Assembly: GCA_963813495.1 (NCBI GenBank)
Contig: CAWEZC010000011.1
Span: 62,001-126,000, forward strand
Direction of reading: 5' to 3'
Source of the DNA: JACVRW01 sp963813495
GTDB taxonomy: Bacteria; Actinomycetota; Thermoleophilia; Solirubrobacterales; Thermoleophilaceae
DNA length: 64,000 nt
The notes beneath the pieces were generated by a model that had not been told where the DNA came from, searched no databases, and saw only the letters and a list, made by a program, of their open reading frames with translations. The position numbers and the translations under genes are program-made. Shown in pieces: positions 28,025 to 36,047 of this stretch. Numbering within the stretch: the first letter of the stretch is position 1; each line of letters begins with the position of its first letter.

Positions 28025-29372
28025 ACGCGTAGGCCACGAACGCCAAGCAGAGCACCCCGATCCCGAGGTAGTCCACCCGGCGGTCCAGATCGGCCGGCCG
28101 GGCCAGCAGCGCGAGCGCGAGCAGGATGAAGGGGTCGAAGTACTTCTGGTAGGAGAGCCGCACCGGGAGCGCCGCCAGCAGGAAGCAGGCGAGGTACACC
28201 GCGGACAGCGACAGGGGACCGGCCCGCCGCACGAGCAGCGCCAGCGCCACGCAGCCCGACGGCACCAGCAGCCAGAACAGCAATGAGGTGCCGAGCAGCT
28301 CGGGAAGGCCGTCGGAGAGCTTCCAGAGCCAGCCGGCGTCGCCCGCCCGCCCCGGTCTGATCGCACGGTAGGCCAGCGGAGAGAGGAGCAGCAGCAGCGC
28401 GCCCGCGACCACCCCGGCGGCCACCAGCCGGCGTGCGTCCCGCGCCTGGCCGGTGACGCTCACGTACGTGCGCGCGAGAAACGAGGAGCGCAGCCGGCGC
28501 AACCGGCGCACGAGGCCGGGGCCGAAGATCAGCGCACCGTAGGCGCCGGCGAGTGCGACCGTGAAGCCCACCGTGCGCAGGCTGAGCGCCTCGCGCGCCA
28601 GTCCCTGGCGGTCCTCGCACAGCCCGCACGAGGCGGGGTCCGCGCTCGGCGGCACCAGGCCGTTCCATTCGAGCACGAGTGCGGCCAGAGGGGCGAGCGA
28701 CAGCGCGAGCAGGGCGGCGCCGACCAGCTTGCGGCCCACCGGCGGGGGCCCCACCGCGAGGAAGAAGGCCGCCACGGGAACCAGCCACACGAACGCCTGG
28801 CGGGTGAGCAGCGCGGCCGCGATCGCGAGGCAGGCGAGGCCGAACGCCCGCAGCGACCCCGAGCGCGAGAACGCGTGGATGCGCTCCAGCGCGAGCAGGG
28901 CGAACAGGATCGCCAGGTTGTCGGTGAGCAGCGTGAACGACGCACCGAGCACGTAGGGAGAGAGGACGAACACGAGCGTCAACGCGAGGGCCGGCCAGAG
29001 GCCCAGCGGAGTGGCGCGCCGGAGCAGCCGAAGCAGAGCCAGCGCCATCGCGTAGGAAAAGGCCACGTTGAGCAGGCGCAGCTTCCAGAGCTCGAAGCCC
29101 ACGAGCTTGCCCCAGGCCGCCGTCACCAGGTGGTAAAGCGGCGACTGGGCCGAGGGATAGTCGGAGAGGTCGAGCCGTTCGGAGAGCTGGAGAATCGTCG
29201 GCAGCTGGTACACCCGTGCGTCCGAGCCGTGGAAGGTGTCGATCTCCACGGTCAGCCCCTGCAGCACGGCGATGCCCAGTAGGAAGGGCAGGGCGAGCAG
29301 GGCGGGTGCCATCCAGCGCGGCGGATCGGCCAGCGCGGCAGCGGCGCGAGCTGGGGCGACGGTGACGCTCAC
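28008..29372 (-). CDS. Polytopic membrane protein, GT-C glycosyltransferase-like
   Basis: A 454-residue protein with about 11 predicted membrane helices. The first loop after helix 1 contains FHGSDARVYQLPTILQ and SAQSPLYHLVTAAWG. This resembles GT-C enzymes (lipid-linked sugar donors, acidic loop-1 residue), and LTDNLAILFALLALERI plus LTRQAFVWLVPVAAF recall the ALG10 type. No acceptor or donor can be named. The GTG start at 29372 overlaps the nth stop (GTGA) and precedes a short Ala-rich cytoplasmic tail; longer versions run into nth. Family placement is moderate. Confidence 0.6.
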   Translation of the reverse strand: MSVTVAPARAAAALADPPRWMAPALLALPFLLGIAVLQGLTVEIDTFHGSDARVYQLPTILQLSERLDLSDYPSAQSPLYHLVTAAWGKLVGFELWKLRLLNVAFSYAMALALLRLLRRATPLGLWPALALTLVFVLSPYVLGASFTLLTDNLAILFALLALERIHAFSRSGSLRAFGLACLAIAAALLTRQAFVWLVPVAAFFLAVGPPPVGRKLVGAALLALSLAPLAALVLEWNGLVPPSADPASCGLCEDRQGLAREALSLRTVGFTVALAGAYGALIFGPGLVRRLRRLRSSFLARTYVSVTGQARDARRLVAAGVVAGALLLLLSPLAYRAIRPGRAGDAGWLWKLSDGLPELLGTSLLFWLLVPSGCVALALLVRRAGPLSLSAVYLACFLLAALPVRLSYQKYFDPFILLALALLARPADLDRRVDYLGIGVLCLAFVAYAFSFAA

Positions 29373-30028
29373 GAGAGCCGGCGGCGACCCTCCGGGCACG
29401 TGCGCCTCAGCGGGCAGTCCGGGCAGCTCGGAGTGCGTGCGAGACAGGTGCGCCGGCCGTGGCGGATCAGGAGCATGTGGATCTCGTATGCCTGCTCGCC
29501 GTCGTCGCCCACCAGTCGTCTCAGTTCGTCGTGGGCTTCGTCGAGCGAGGCCCGCTCGCGCCACAGCCCCAGGCGCGAGCCCACGCGGTAGACGTGCGTG
29601 TCCACCGGCGGCTCGGGTCGCCCGTAGGCGAACAGGAGCACGCACGCGGCGGTCTTTCGCCCCACCCCGGGGAGGGCGCATAGATAGTCGCGAGCCTCGT
29701 GGAGCGGGGCGCTCTCGAGCCAGGCCAGGTCGTCGTCGGCGAGAGCGTGCAGGATCTCCTTGATACGCACGGCCTTGGTGGGGGCCAGGCCCCCTGGGCG
29801 AATCGCCTCCTCGACCTCGGCCACGGGAGCTTCGCGCACCGCCTCCCAAGAAGGCAGGCGCTCACGCAGGCGCGCATAGGCAACGTCGCGATTGCGGTCG
29901 TTCGTGTTCTGGGAGAGGACGGTCAGGATCAGCTCGTCCACCGGGCGGCGATGAGGGCGCAGCATCGGACGGCCGTACTCGCGACGGAGGCGATCTCGGA
30001 TGGCGCGCAGCCTGCGACGGTCGGCCAT
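29369..30028 (-). CDS. nth: Endonuclease III (DNA glycosylase/AP lyase)
   Basis: Base-excision repair enzyme removing oxidised pyrimidines. The protein is 219 residues of the HhH-GPD family: DELILTVLSQNTNDRNRD, helix-hairpin-helix LPGVGRKTAACVLLFA with the catalytic Lys, and VDTHVYRVGSRLG with the catalytic Asp. The C-terminal iron-sulfur ligands are spaced C-x6-C-x2-C-x5-C (CLARTPSCPDCPLRRTC). The ATG at 30028 gives MADRRRLRAIRDRL. It is coupled to the GT-C-like gene by a GTGA overlap and is divergent from the hydrolase gene with 27 bases between. Confidence 0.92.
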   Translation of the reverse strand: MADRRRLRAIRDRLRREYGRPMLRPHRRPVDELILTVLSQNTNDRNRDVAYARLRERLPSWEAVREAPVAEVEEAIRPGGLAPTKAVRIKEILHALADDDLAWLESAPLHEARDYLCALPGVGRKTAACVLLFAYGRPEPPVDTHVYRVGSRLGLWRERASLDEAHDELRRLVGDDGEQAYEIHMLLIRHGRRTCLARTPSCPDCPLRRTCPEGRRRLS

Positions 30029-30055
30029 GACCGCCGGATGGTATGAACCTCCGCC

Positions 30056-30832
30056 GTGGAGATCGCCGAACGACACACCGAGGTGGCCGGCCTGCAGGTC
30101 CACTGGCGCCAAGCCGGCGACGTCCCGGTGCTCTACGTGCACGGCGTCCCCACGGCGTCGTTCGACTGGGAGCCCCTCCTCGAACGCGCCGGCGGCGTGG
30201 CGCCCGATCTGCCCGGCTTCGGCAGCTCGGACAAGCCCGGCGACTTCGACTATTCGATCGCCGGCTACGACCGCTTCCTCGAGGCCTTCGCCGACCACGC
30301 GGGGCTCGAGCGCTTCTCGCTGGTGGTCCACGACTGGGGCGCCGTGGGCCTGGCCCTGGCCCAGCGCTTTCCCGAGCGCATCGAGCGGCTGGTGGTCTTC
30401 TCCAGCGTTCCCCTGCTCCCGGGCTTCCGGTGGCATCGCGTGGCGCGGGCCTGGCGCACGCCGCTGCTCGGAGAGCTCACGATGGGATTCACCACCCGTC
30501 GCGGCCTGCGTCACTCGCTGCCTCCCCAGCTGGTGGACCGTGCCTGGGCAGGCTTCGACCAGGGCACGCAGCGGGCGATCCTGCGCCTATACCGGGCCTC
30601 TCCCCCCGAGGTTCTGGCCCGCGCCGGCGAGCAGCTGGGCGAGCTGCGTGCGCCTGCGCTCGTGCTCTGGCCCGGAGCCGACCCGTACGTCGGAGCAGAG
30701 TTCGGGCGCCGCTACGCCGACGCACTCGGCGGCCCCGTCGAGCTCGAGCTCGTCGAGGGCGCGGGGCACTGGACGTGGCACGAGCGGCCCGAGCTCGTGG
30801 AGCGGGCGGCCACCTTCCTGACCGGCTCGTGA
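30056..30832 (+). CDS. Alpha/beta hydrolase, haloalkane dehalogenase/epoxide hydrolase type
   Basis: A 258-residue alpha/beta hydrolase. The nucleophile elbow is VVHDWGAVGLA with Asp93 in place of Ser, as in haloalkane dehalogenases and epoxide hydrolases. The oxyanion loop is YVHGVPTASFDWE. The catalytic His is His238 in EGAGHWTWHERPE and the acid is probably the Asp of WPGADPYVG. The natural substrate is unknown. The GTG start at 30056 leaves a 27-base gap to divergent nth; its stop overlaps the next gene (GTGA). Confidence 0.85.
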   Translation: MEIAERHTEVAGLQVHWRQAGDVPVLYVHGVPTASFDWEPLLERAGGVAPDLPGFGSSDKPGDFDYSIAGYDRFLEAFADHAGLERFSLVVHDWGAVGLALAQRFPERIERLVVFSSVPLLPGFRWHRVARAWRTPLLGELTMGFTTRRGLRHSLPPQLVDRAWAGFDQGTQRAILRLYRASPPEVLARAGEQLGELRAPALVLWPGADPYVGAEFGRRYADALGGPVELELVEGAGHWTWHERPELVERAATFLTGS

Positions 30833-31404
30833 GCGCCCCCGACGACCCCGAGCTGCCCTTTCGGACCCAGGCTGCCTTCCGTCGCTGGCTGGCGGCCGAG
30901 CACGCCCGCTCGAGCGGCATCTGGGTCCGCCTCGCCAAGAAGGCCTCGGGCATCGAGAGCGTCTCCTACGCCGAGTGCGTCGAGGCGGCGCTCGCGTACG
31001 GCTGGATCGACGGCAAGGCGCAGACCATCGACGGGGACTGGTACCGCCAGCGCTTCACGCCACGCACGGCGCGCAGCAAGTGGTCCAAGATCAACCGCGA
31101 CAGGGCCACGGCGCTGATCGAGTCCGGAGCCATGAAGGCCGCCGGGTTGAGAGAGGTGCAACGCGCCCAGGCCGACGGCCGCTGGGACGCCGCCTACGAC
31201 GCACCGAGCACCGCCACCGTGCCGGACGACCTGCGGCGCGCCCTCGACGCCGCCGAGCCGGCCCGCGACTTCTTCGCCACGCTCGACAGCCGCAACCGCT
31301 ACGCGATCCTGCACCGCATCGCCGACGCGAAGAAGCCGGAAACCCGGGCCCGGCGCATCGCCAAGTACGTGGCCATGCTCAGCGAGGGCGAGAAGATCTA
31401 CTAG
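30829..31404 (+). CDS. YdeI/OmpD-associated family protein
   Basis: A 191-residue soluble protein. It has ELPFRTQAAFRRWLAAEH, GIWVRLAKKASG, YAECVEAALAYGWIDGK and YRQRFTPRTARSKWSKIN, the recognisable run of the YdeI/OmpD-associated family, and ends KKPETRARRIAKYVAML. Function is unknown; related proteins have been linked to stress resistance. The GTG start at 30829 overlaps the hydrolase stop, so the two are probably translated together. Confidence 0.85.
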   Translation: MSAPDDPELPFRTQAAFRRWLAAEHARSSGIWVRLAKKASGIESVSYAECVEAALAYGWIDGKAQTIDGDWYRQRFTPRTARSKWSKINRDRATALIESGAMKAAGLREVQRAQADGRWDAAYDAPSTATVPDDLRRALDAAEPARDFFATLDSRNRYAILHRIADAKKPETRARRIAKYVAMLSEGEKIY

Positions 31405-31417
31405 CCTCAGGCACGCC

Positions 31418-33139
31418 GTGCTGCGCGCCGCCCTCTCCGCCGTCACGGCGCCGCCCCGGTCCTCGGGAACCACGCCCGCGGAGGCGGCGCCTGCGCCTCG
31501 TTTCCGACGCAGGCCACATTCCGGCCTGCCCTGGTACCGCGGCATCGATCCCTGGCACGTGGCGCCGATCGCGGTGGCCGTGCTGTTCGCAATCGTCTAC
31601 CTGATCTGGCAGCCGCGCACGGTTGATCTCGCGGCGCACACCTTCCGAGCCGACCTGTTCGGCGAGGAGGGCTTCACGATCTGGAACGGACAATGGTACG
31701 GCGGCCATCACACGCCGGCCTACTCGATCATCTCCCCACCGCTGGCCTGGCTGCTCGGACCGCCGCTGGCGCTGGCCATCGCCGCCGTGGCTTCGGCCTC
31801 GCTCTTCGGCCCGCTCGCGCGCGGATACTTCGGCGACGAGCGGGCGCGCTGGGGCTCGATCTGGTTCGGCGCCGCCACAGCGACATTGCTGTTCACCTCG
31901 CGCCTGCCCTTCGCGATCGGGGTGGCCTTCGGGCTGGCGGCCCTGCTGGCCCTCCAGCGACACCGCTACACGCTGGCCGTTCTGCTGGCCATCCTCTGCT
32001 CGCTTGGCAGCCCGGTGGCCGGGCTCTTCCTGGCCATGGGCGGGGTCGCCTACGCGCTGGCCGAGCGCCGCGACCGCACCAAGCGCCTCGAGGGGCTGGC
32101 GATCGCCGCGGCCGCCTTCATCCCTCCGCTGCTGTTGTCCTGGGCCTTCCCCGAAGGCGGCTGGGCGCCCTTCCCGGACTCCGCCTATGTGCCGATCCCG
32201 CTGTTCGCGATCGCCTGTCTGATCGTGCTGCCGCGCGAAGAGGCCGCGCTGCGCTGGGGAGCGGTCCTCTATGGCGTGGGCGCGACGCTGGCCCTGGTGG
32301 TCGAGACGCCGATGGGCGGCAACGCCGTGCGCCTCGGCGCACTGTTCGGCGGCCCGGTGTTGCTGTGCGCGCTCTGGGGGCGGCGCTGGAAGCGGCCGCT
32401 GGTCGTGCTCCCGCTGCTGGTGACCGGCTTCGCCGCGCTCGCGTTCTGGCAGTGGTCGCCCGCCGTGCGCGACGTGATCAAGTACCTGGAGGACCCGGCC
32501 GCCAAGTCGGACTACTTCGAGCCGCTGCGCCAGTTCCTCTACACCCTGCCCGACCAGCGCCGAATCGAGATTCCCTTCACCCGCAGCCACTGGGAGGGAG
32601 CCGAGGTGGCCATGGAGTCGCCGCTCGCGCGCGGCTGGCTGCGCCAGCTCGATACCGGGCTGCACCCGATCTTCTACCGCGGCGGCATCAACCGCCTCAC
32701 CTACGCCAGCTGGCTCGCCGACAATGCGGTGCGCTACGTGGCGCTGCCCAGCGCCAAGCCGGACAAGAGCTCCTACGGCGAGCGGGCGCTGATCGAGAAT
32801 GGCCTGCCGTATCTGCGCCTGCGCTGGAAGTCCGAGGACTGGCGCGTGTTCGAGGTGCTGCTGCCGGCCCCCTTCGTGATCCCTCAGGGCAACGCCAACA
32901 TCGTGCTCGAGCAGCTGCAGTCGGACGAGTTGCTGCTCGACGTCAAGCGCCCTGGGGAGGCAATCGTGAAGGTGCGCTGGACTCCGTACTGGTTTGCCAG
33001 CGGCGCCTGCGTCGAGCCCCATGGGGACTGGACCAAGGTGATCGCCGAAAGGACCGGCTTCGTGCGCATGTCCACTCGCTTCGCGCCCGAGCGCCTGTTT
33101 CAGCGAGGCCGCCGTTGTGACGACGATGTGACCGGCTAG
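31418..33139 (+). CDS. Polytopic membrane protein of unknown function
   Basis: A 573-residue protein. Residues about 48-345 contain roughly ten hydrophobic helices (IAVAVLFAIVYLIW, LAVLLAILCSLGSPVAGLFLAMG and others). The remaining 220 residues are mostly extramembrane, with IEIPFTRSHWEGAEVAMESPLARGW and a beta-rich C-terminus. An early loop has DLAAHTFRADLFGEEGFTIWNGQWYGGHH, rich in acidic and aromatic residues, as in GT-C transferases, but I cannot assign it firmly. The GTG start at 31418 is 13 bases after the previous gene and 11 bases precede the PAP2 gene, so it may belong with the inositol-lipid genes. Confidence 0.6.
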   Translation: MLRAALSAVTAPPRSSGTTPAEAAPAPRFRRRPHSGLPWYRGIDPWHVAPIAVAVLFAIVYLIWQPRTVDLAAHTFRADLFGEEGFTIWNGQWYGGHHTPAYSIISPPLAWLLGPPLALAIAAVASASLFGPLARGYFGDERARWGSIWFGAATATLLFTSRLPFAIGVAFGLAALLALQRHRYTLAVLLAILCSLGSPVAGLFLAMGGVAYALAERRDRTKRLEGLAIAAAAFIPPLLLSWAFPEGGWAPFPDSAYVPIPLFAIACLIVLPREEAALRWGAVLYGVGATLALVVETPMGGNAVRLGALFGGPVLLCALWGRRWKRPLVVLPLLVTGFAALAFWQWSPAVRDVIKYLEDPAAKSDYFEPLRQFLYTLPDQRRIEIPFTRSHWEGAEVAMESPLARGWLRQLDTGLHPIFYRGGINRLTYASWLADNAVRYVALPSAKPDKSSYGERALIENGLPYLRLRWKSEDWRVFEVLLPAPFVIPQGNANIVLEQLQSDELLLDVKRPGEAIVKVRWTPYWFASGACVEPHGDWTKVIAERTGFVRMSTRFAPERLFQRGRRCDDDVTG

Positions 33140-33150
33140 GCTGTCCTGCC

Positions 33151-33948
33151 GTGCCCCGAACGCATCCGCTCTACAAGCAGCTCGTCCGGGTCTGGCGCCA
33201 GACCGGCCGCTGGCTTCCCAACGGCTGGCTCGATGCGATCCGCCAGCTCGCGCTGTTCGCGGGCGCCTACTACATCTACCGGCTCGTGCGCGGCTTCGTG
33301 GACGGGCAGGCGGGCCTGGCCTTCGAGAACGCGCGAGCGCTCGTCGATGTCGAGCGCTCGCTGGGCCTGTTCTTCGAGCCCGGCCTCCAGGCCTGGGCCA
33401 AGGGCGAGGAGTGGCTGCTCACGTTCGCCAACTGGATGTATGTGAACTCACACTTCGTGGTCACCACGACCTTCCTGATCTGGCTCTACCTGGCGCGCAA
33501 CCACGCCTACTACTTCGTGCGCAACATGTTCCTGGTGGCCATGGGCCTGGCGCTGGTGGGATACATGGCCTTCCCCACGGCGCCGCCGCGCTTCCTGCCC
33601 GAGTGGGGCTTCTCCGACACGGTGGCCAGCTTCGTCGGCGAGACGGCCGAGAACAGCGCCAACGTCCTCTACAACCCCTTCGCCGCGGTGCCGAGCATGC
33701 ATGTGGCCTTTGCATTGATGATCGCGGTCCCCGCGATCTTCCTCGTGCGCAGAACCGTCCTCAAGGTGCTGTGGGCGCTGTACCCCCTGGTCGTGACCTT
33801 CGTGGTGATGGTCACCGCCAACCACTTCTGGCTCGACGCCGCGCTGGGCGCGCTGGTCGCCGCCGTGTCGGCCTATGCCGCGAGCGCCGCCTTCGCACGC
33901 GCCCGTCCGGAAGCCTGGGCCTGGCGGACGGCGTCCATCAAGGCATGA
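33151..33948 (+). CDS. PAP2-family membrane enzyme (AUR1/inositol-phosphotransferase-like)
   Basis: A 265-residue membrane protein with about six helices. The PAP2 core is visible: AAVPSMHVAFAL with His184 and TANHFWLDAALG with His225 and Asp229 (H-x3-D), the phosphatase/transferase catalytic set. The PSMH and NHFWLD forms resemble AUR1-type inositol phosphotransferases rather than classical phosphatases. Its stop overlaps the phosphatidyltransferase start (ATGA) and Ino1 is close. A role in removing phosphate from, or moving head groups of, inositol lipids is plausible inference. GTG start at 33151. Confidence 0.78.
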   Translation: MPRTHPLYKQLVRVWRQTGRWLPNGWLDAIRQLALFAGAYYIYRLVRGFVDGQAGLAFENARALVDVERSLGLFFEPGLQAWAKGEEWLLTFANWMYVNSHFVVTTTFLIWLYLARNHAYYFVRNMFLVAMGLALVGYMAFPTAPPRFLPEWGFSDTVASFVGETAENSANVLYNPFAAVPSMHVAFALMIAVPAIFLVRRTVLKVLWALYPLVVTFVVMVTANHFWLDAALGALVAAVSAYAASAAFARARPEAWAWRTASIKA

Positions 33949-34601
33949 GCGACGAGGTCCGGGAGCGGCCGCGCCGGAGAGTGAACGGCCGCGACGGACC
34001 GCTCACCGCGACGGAGATGAGGACACTCGCGCGCGACCGCCTCATCGAGTCGCGCCTCACGCCCAACGCGATCTCCATCACTGGGCTCGTGGGCAACATC
34101 ATCGCCGCCGTCCTGATCTTCGAGAACCACTTCGTCCTCGGTGGGATCGCGTTCATCCTCGGCTCGGTGTGCGACATGATGGATGGTCGCTACTCGCGCA
34201 TGTCGGGCAAGGGCTCGCCCTTCGGCGCCTTCCTCGACTCGACCCTCGATCGCGTGTCGGAGGGCATCGTGCTCACCGCCGTGGCGGCCTACTTCGCCCA
34301 GCAACAGGACGATGTGGCCACCGCGGCCACCGTGCTCACCGTGGTCGGCTCGTTCTCCGTCAGCTACACGCGCGCCCGGGCCGAGGCGCTGGGCGTCGAG
34401 TGCAAAGTCGGTATCGCCTCCCGCGCAGTGCGCGTGGTGATCCTCTCGATCGGACTCGTATTCGCTGCCGGAGAGCTTGTGCCAGACTTGGATCTGCTCG
34501 AGCCGGCCATTTACGTGATGGCCGCGCTCACGATCTTCACCACGATGCAGCGGGTGCTCCATGTCCGCCGGCAACTGGCCGGCGGAGCGGGAACCGTGTA
34601 A
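33945..34601 (+). CDS. CDP-alcohol phosphatidyltransferase, probable phosphatidylinositol phosphate synthase
   Basis: A 218-residue membrane enzyme that joins CDP-diacylglycerol to an alcohol. The full CAP signature is present with exact spacing: Asp77, Asp80, Gly81, Arg85, Gly94, Asp98 and Asp102 (CDMMDGRYSRMSGKGSPFG onward), with Ser at the usual Ala84. Neighbouring ino1, 88 bases downstream, makes inositol-3-phosphate, the acceptor used by the actinobacterial PIP synthase. That makes this function likely rather than phosphatidylglycerol-phosphate synthesis. The ATG at 33945 overlaps the PAP2 stop. Confidence 0.82.
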   Translation: MSDEVRERPRRRVNGRDGPLTATEMRTLARDRLIESRLTPNAISITGLVGNIIAAVLIFENHFVLGGIAFILGSVCDMMDGRYSRMSGKGSPFGAFLDSTLDRVSEGIVLTAVAAYFAQQQDDVATAATVLTVVGSFSVSYTRARAEALGVECKVGIASRAVRVVILSIGLVFAAGELVPDLDLLEPAIYVMAALTIFTTMQRVLHVRRQLAGGAGTV

Positions 34602-34689
34602 CCGAAGGGCGCCTGCCGGGTTCGTTATCGGGTGGTCTCTCGCGGGAGGCCGACCCCCCCAGTGAGACCTTCAGGAGGGCTCTGAAACT

Positions 34690-35865
34690 GTGACTGAAAT
34701 CTCTTCCAACGGCGCTGCGCGCTATCAGACCGACAAGGTACGCGTGGCCATCATCGGCGTGGGCAACTGCGCCTCGTCCTTCGTGCAGGGCGTCGAGTAC
34801 TACAAGGACGCTGACCCCAATGAGCGGGTTCCCGGCCTGATGCACGTGGACCTGGGCGGCTATCACGTGAGTGACATCGAGTTCACCGCGGCCTTCGACA
34901 TCGACGCCGACAAGGTCGGCAAGGACCTGTCCGAGGCGATCTGGGCCGGCCAGAACAACACGATCAAGTTCGCCGACGTGCCCGAGCTGGGCGTCAAGGT
35001 CCACCGCGGCATGACGCACGACGGGCTGGGCAAGTACCTCAAGGAGAAGATCACGAAGGCTCCGGGCGAGACCGCCGACATCGTCTCCATCCTCAGGGAG
35101 ACCAAGACCGACGTGGTCGTCTCCTACCTGCCCGTGGGCTCCGAGCAGGCCACCAAGTGGTACGTCGAGCAGGTGCTCGAGGCCGGTTGCGGCTTCGTCA
35201 ACTGCATCCCGGTGTTCATCGCCGGCGAGCACTACTGGGCCACGCGCTTCGAGAAGGCCGGCCTGCCGATCGTGGGCGACGACATCAAGTCCCAGGTGGG
35301 CGCCACCATCACCCACCGTGCGCTGGCCCGGCTCTTCCACGAGCGCGGGGTGAAGCTGCAGCGCACCTCGCAGCTCAACGTCGGCGGCAACATGGACTTC
35401 TACAACATGCTCGAGCGCGACCGCCTCGAGTCGAAGAAGATCTCCAAGACGCAGGCGGTGACCTCGATCATGGGTCACGAGCTGCCCGCCGACGATGTGC
35501 ACGTGGGTCCCTCCGACTACGTGCCGTGGCTGACCGACCGCAAGTGGGCGCACATCCGCCTCGAGGGCGAGGCCTTCGGCGACGTGCCGCTGATCGCAGA
35601 GCTCAAGCTCGAGGTCTGGGACTCGCCCAACTCGGCCGGCATCGTCACCGACGCCGTGCGCTGCTGCAAGCTCGCCCTCAACCACGGCCTGGGCGGTCCG
35701 ATCGACAGCGCGTCCGCCTACCTGATGAAGTCGCCCCCGGTGCAGCATCCGGACGACATCGCTCGCGAGATGGTCGAGGACTTCATCAAGGACTACGGCG
35801 GCGCGCCCAAGCTGCCGGGCAAGCCGAAGGCCAAGGCCAAGCAGAAGGCGAAGTCGAAGGCCTGA
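34690..35865 (+). CDS. ino1: Inositol-3-phosphate synthase
   Basis: NAD-dependent conversion of glucose-6-phosphate to inositol-3-phosphate. The protein is 391 residues: VRVAIIGVGNCASSFVQGVEYY (NAD site), LVSYLPVGSE-type VVSYLPVGSEQAT, NCIPVFIAG, GDDIKSQVGATITHR and LNVGGNMDFYNM are all actinobacterial Ino1 blocks. The C-terminal 20 residues are a Lys/Ala tail (KPKAKAKQKAKSKA), unusual for the family. GTG start at 34690. A strong hairpin follows the stop. It supplies the upstream phosphatidyltransferase. Confidence 0.94.
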   Translation: MTEISSNGAARYQTDKVRVAIIGVGNCASSFVQGVEYYKDADPNERVPGLMHVDLGGYHVSDIEFTAAFDIDADKVGKDLSEAIWAGQNNTIKFADVPELGVKVHRGMTHDGLGKYLKEKITKAPGETADIVSILRETKTDVVVSYLPVGSEQATKWYVEQVLEAGCGFVNCIPVFIAGEHYWATRFEKAGLPIVGDDIKSQVGATITHRALARLFHERGVKLQRTSQLNVGGNMDFYNMLERDRLESKKISKTQAVTSIMGHELPADDVHVGPSDYVPWLTDRKWAHIRLEGEAFGDVPLIAELKLEVWDSPNSAGIVTDAVRCCKLALNHGLGGPIDSASAYLMKSPPVQHPDDIAREMVEDFIKDYGGAPKLPGKPKAKAKQKAKSKA

Positions 35866-35892
35866 GCCTCGGCCTCATTGCGAGACGCTTGA

Positions 35893-35916
35893 ACGGGCGG
35901 CCCACGGGCCGCCCGT
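35893..35916 (+). terminator. Hairpin terminator after ino1
   Basis: A perfect 10-bp stem, ACGGGCGGCC against GGCCGCCCGT with a four-base loop, lies 28 bases after the ino1 stop. No clear T-run follows, as often in GC-rich actinobacterial DNA. It probably ends the transcript running from the hydrolase or membrane-protein genes. Confidence 0.6.
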
Positions 35917-36047
35917 CTGCCTGTCGCGTAAGTCCGCGCAGCTGCGCCGGTTGGAGGTCCAATGAGACCACGCCGAGACTCCGTTGATACTGACGGCGCC
36001 CGCGCTGGGCGTACCGTGCTCGGCACCAGCCCAAGGAGCACACCCGC

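Noticed and set aside
27811..28032. Apparent 73-codon gene
   Set aside because: Starts as a GNAT remnant and continues in the wrong frame; the real C-terminal motif is one frame away.
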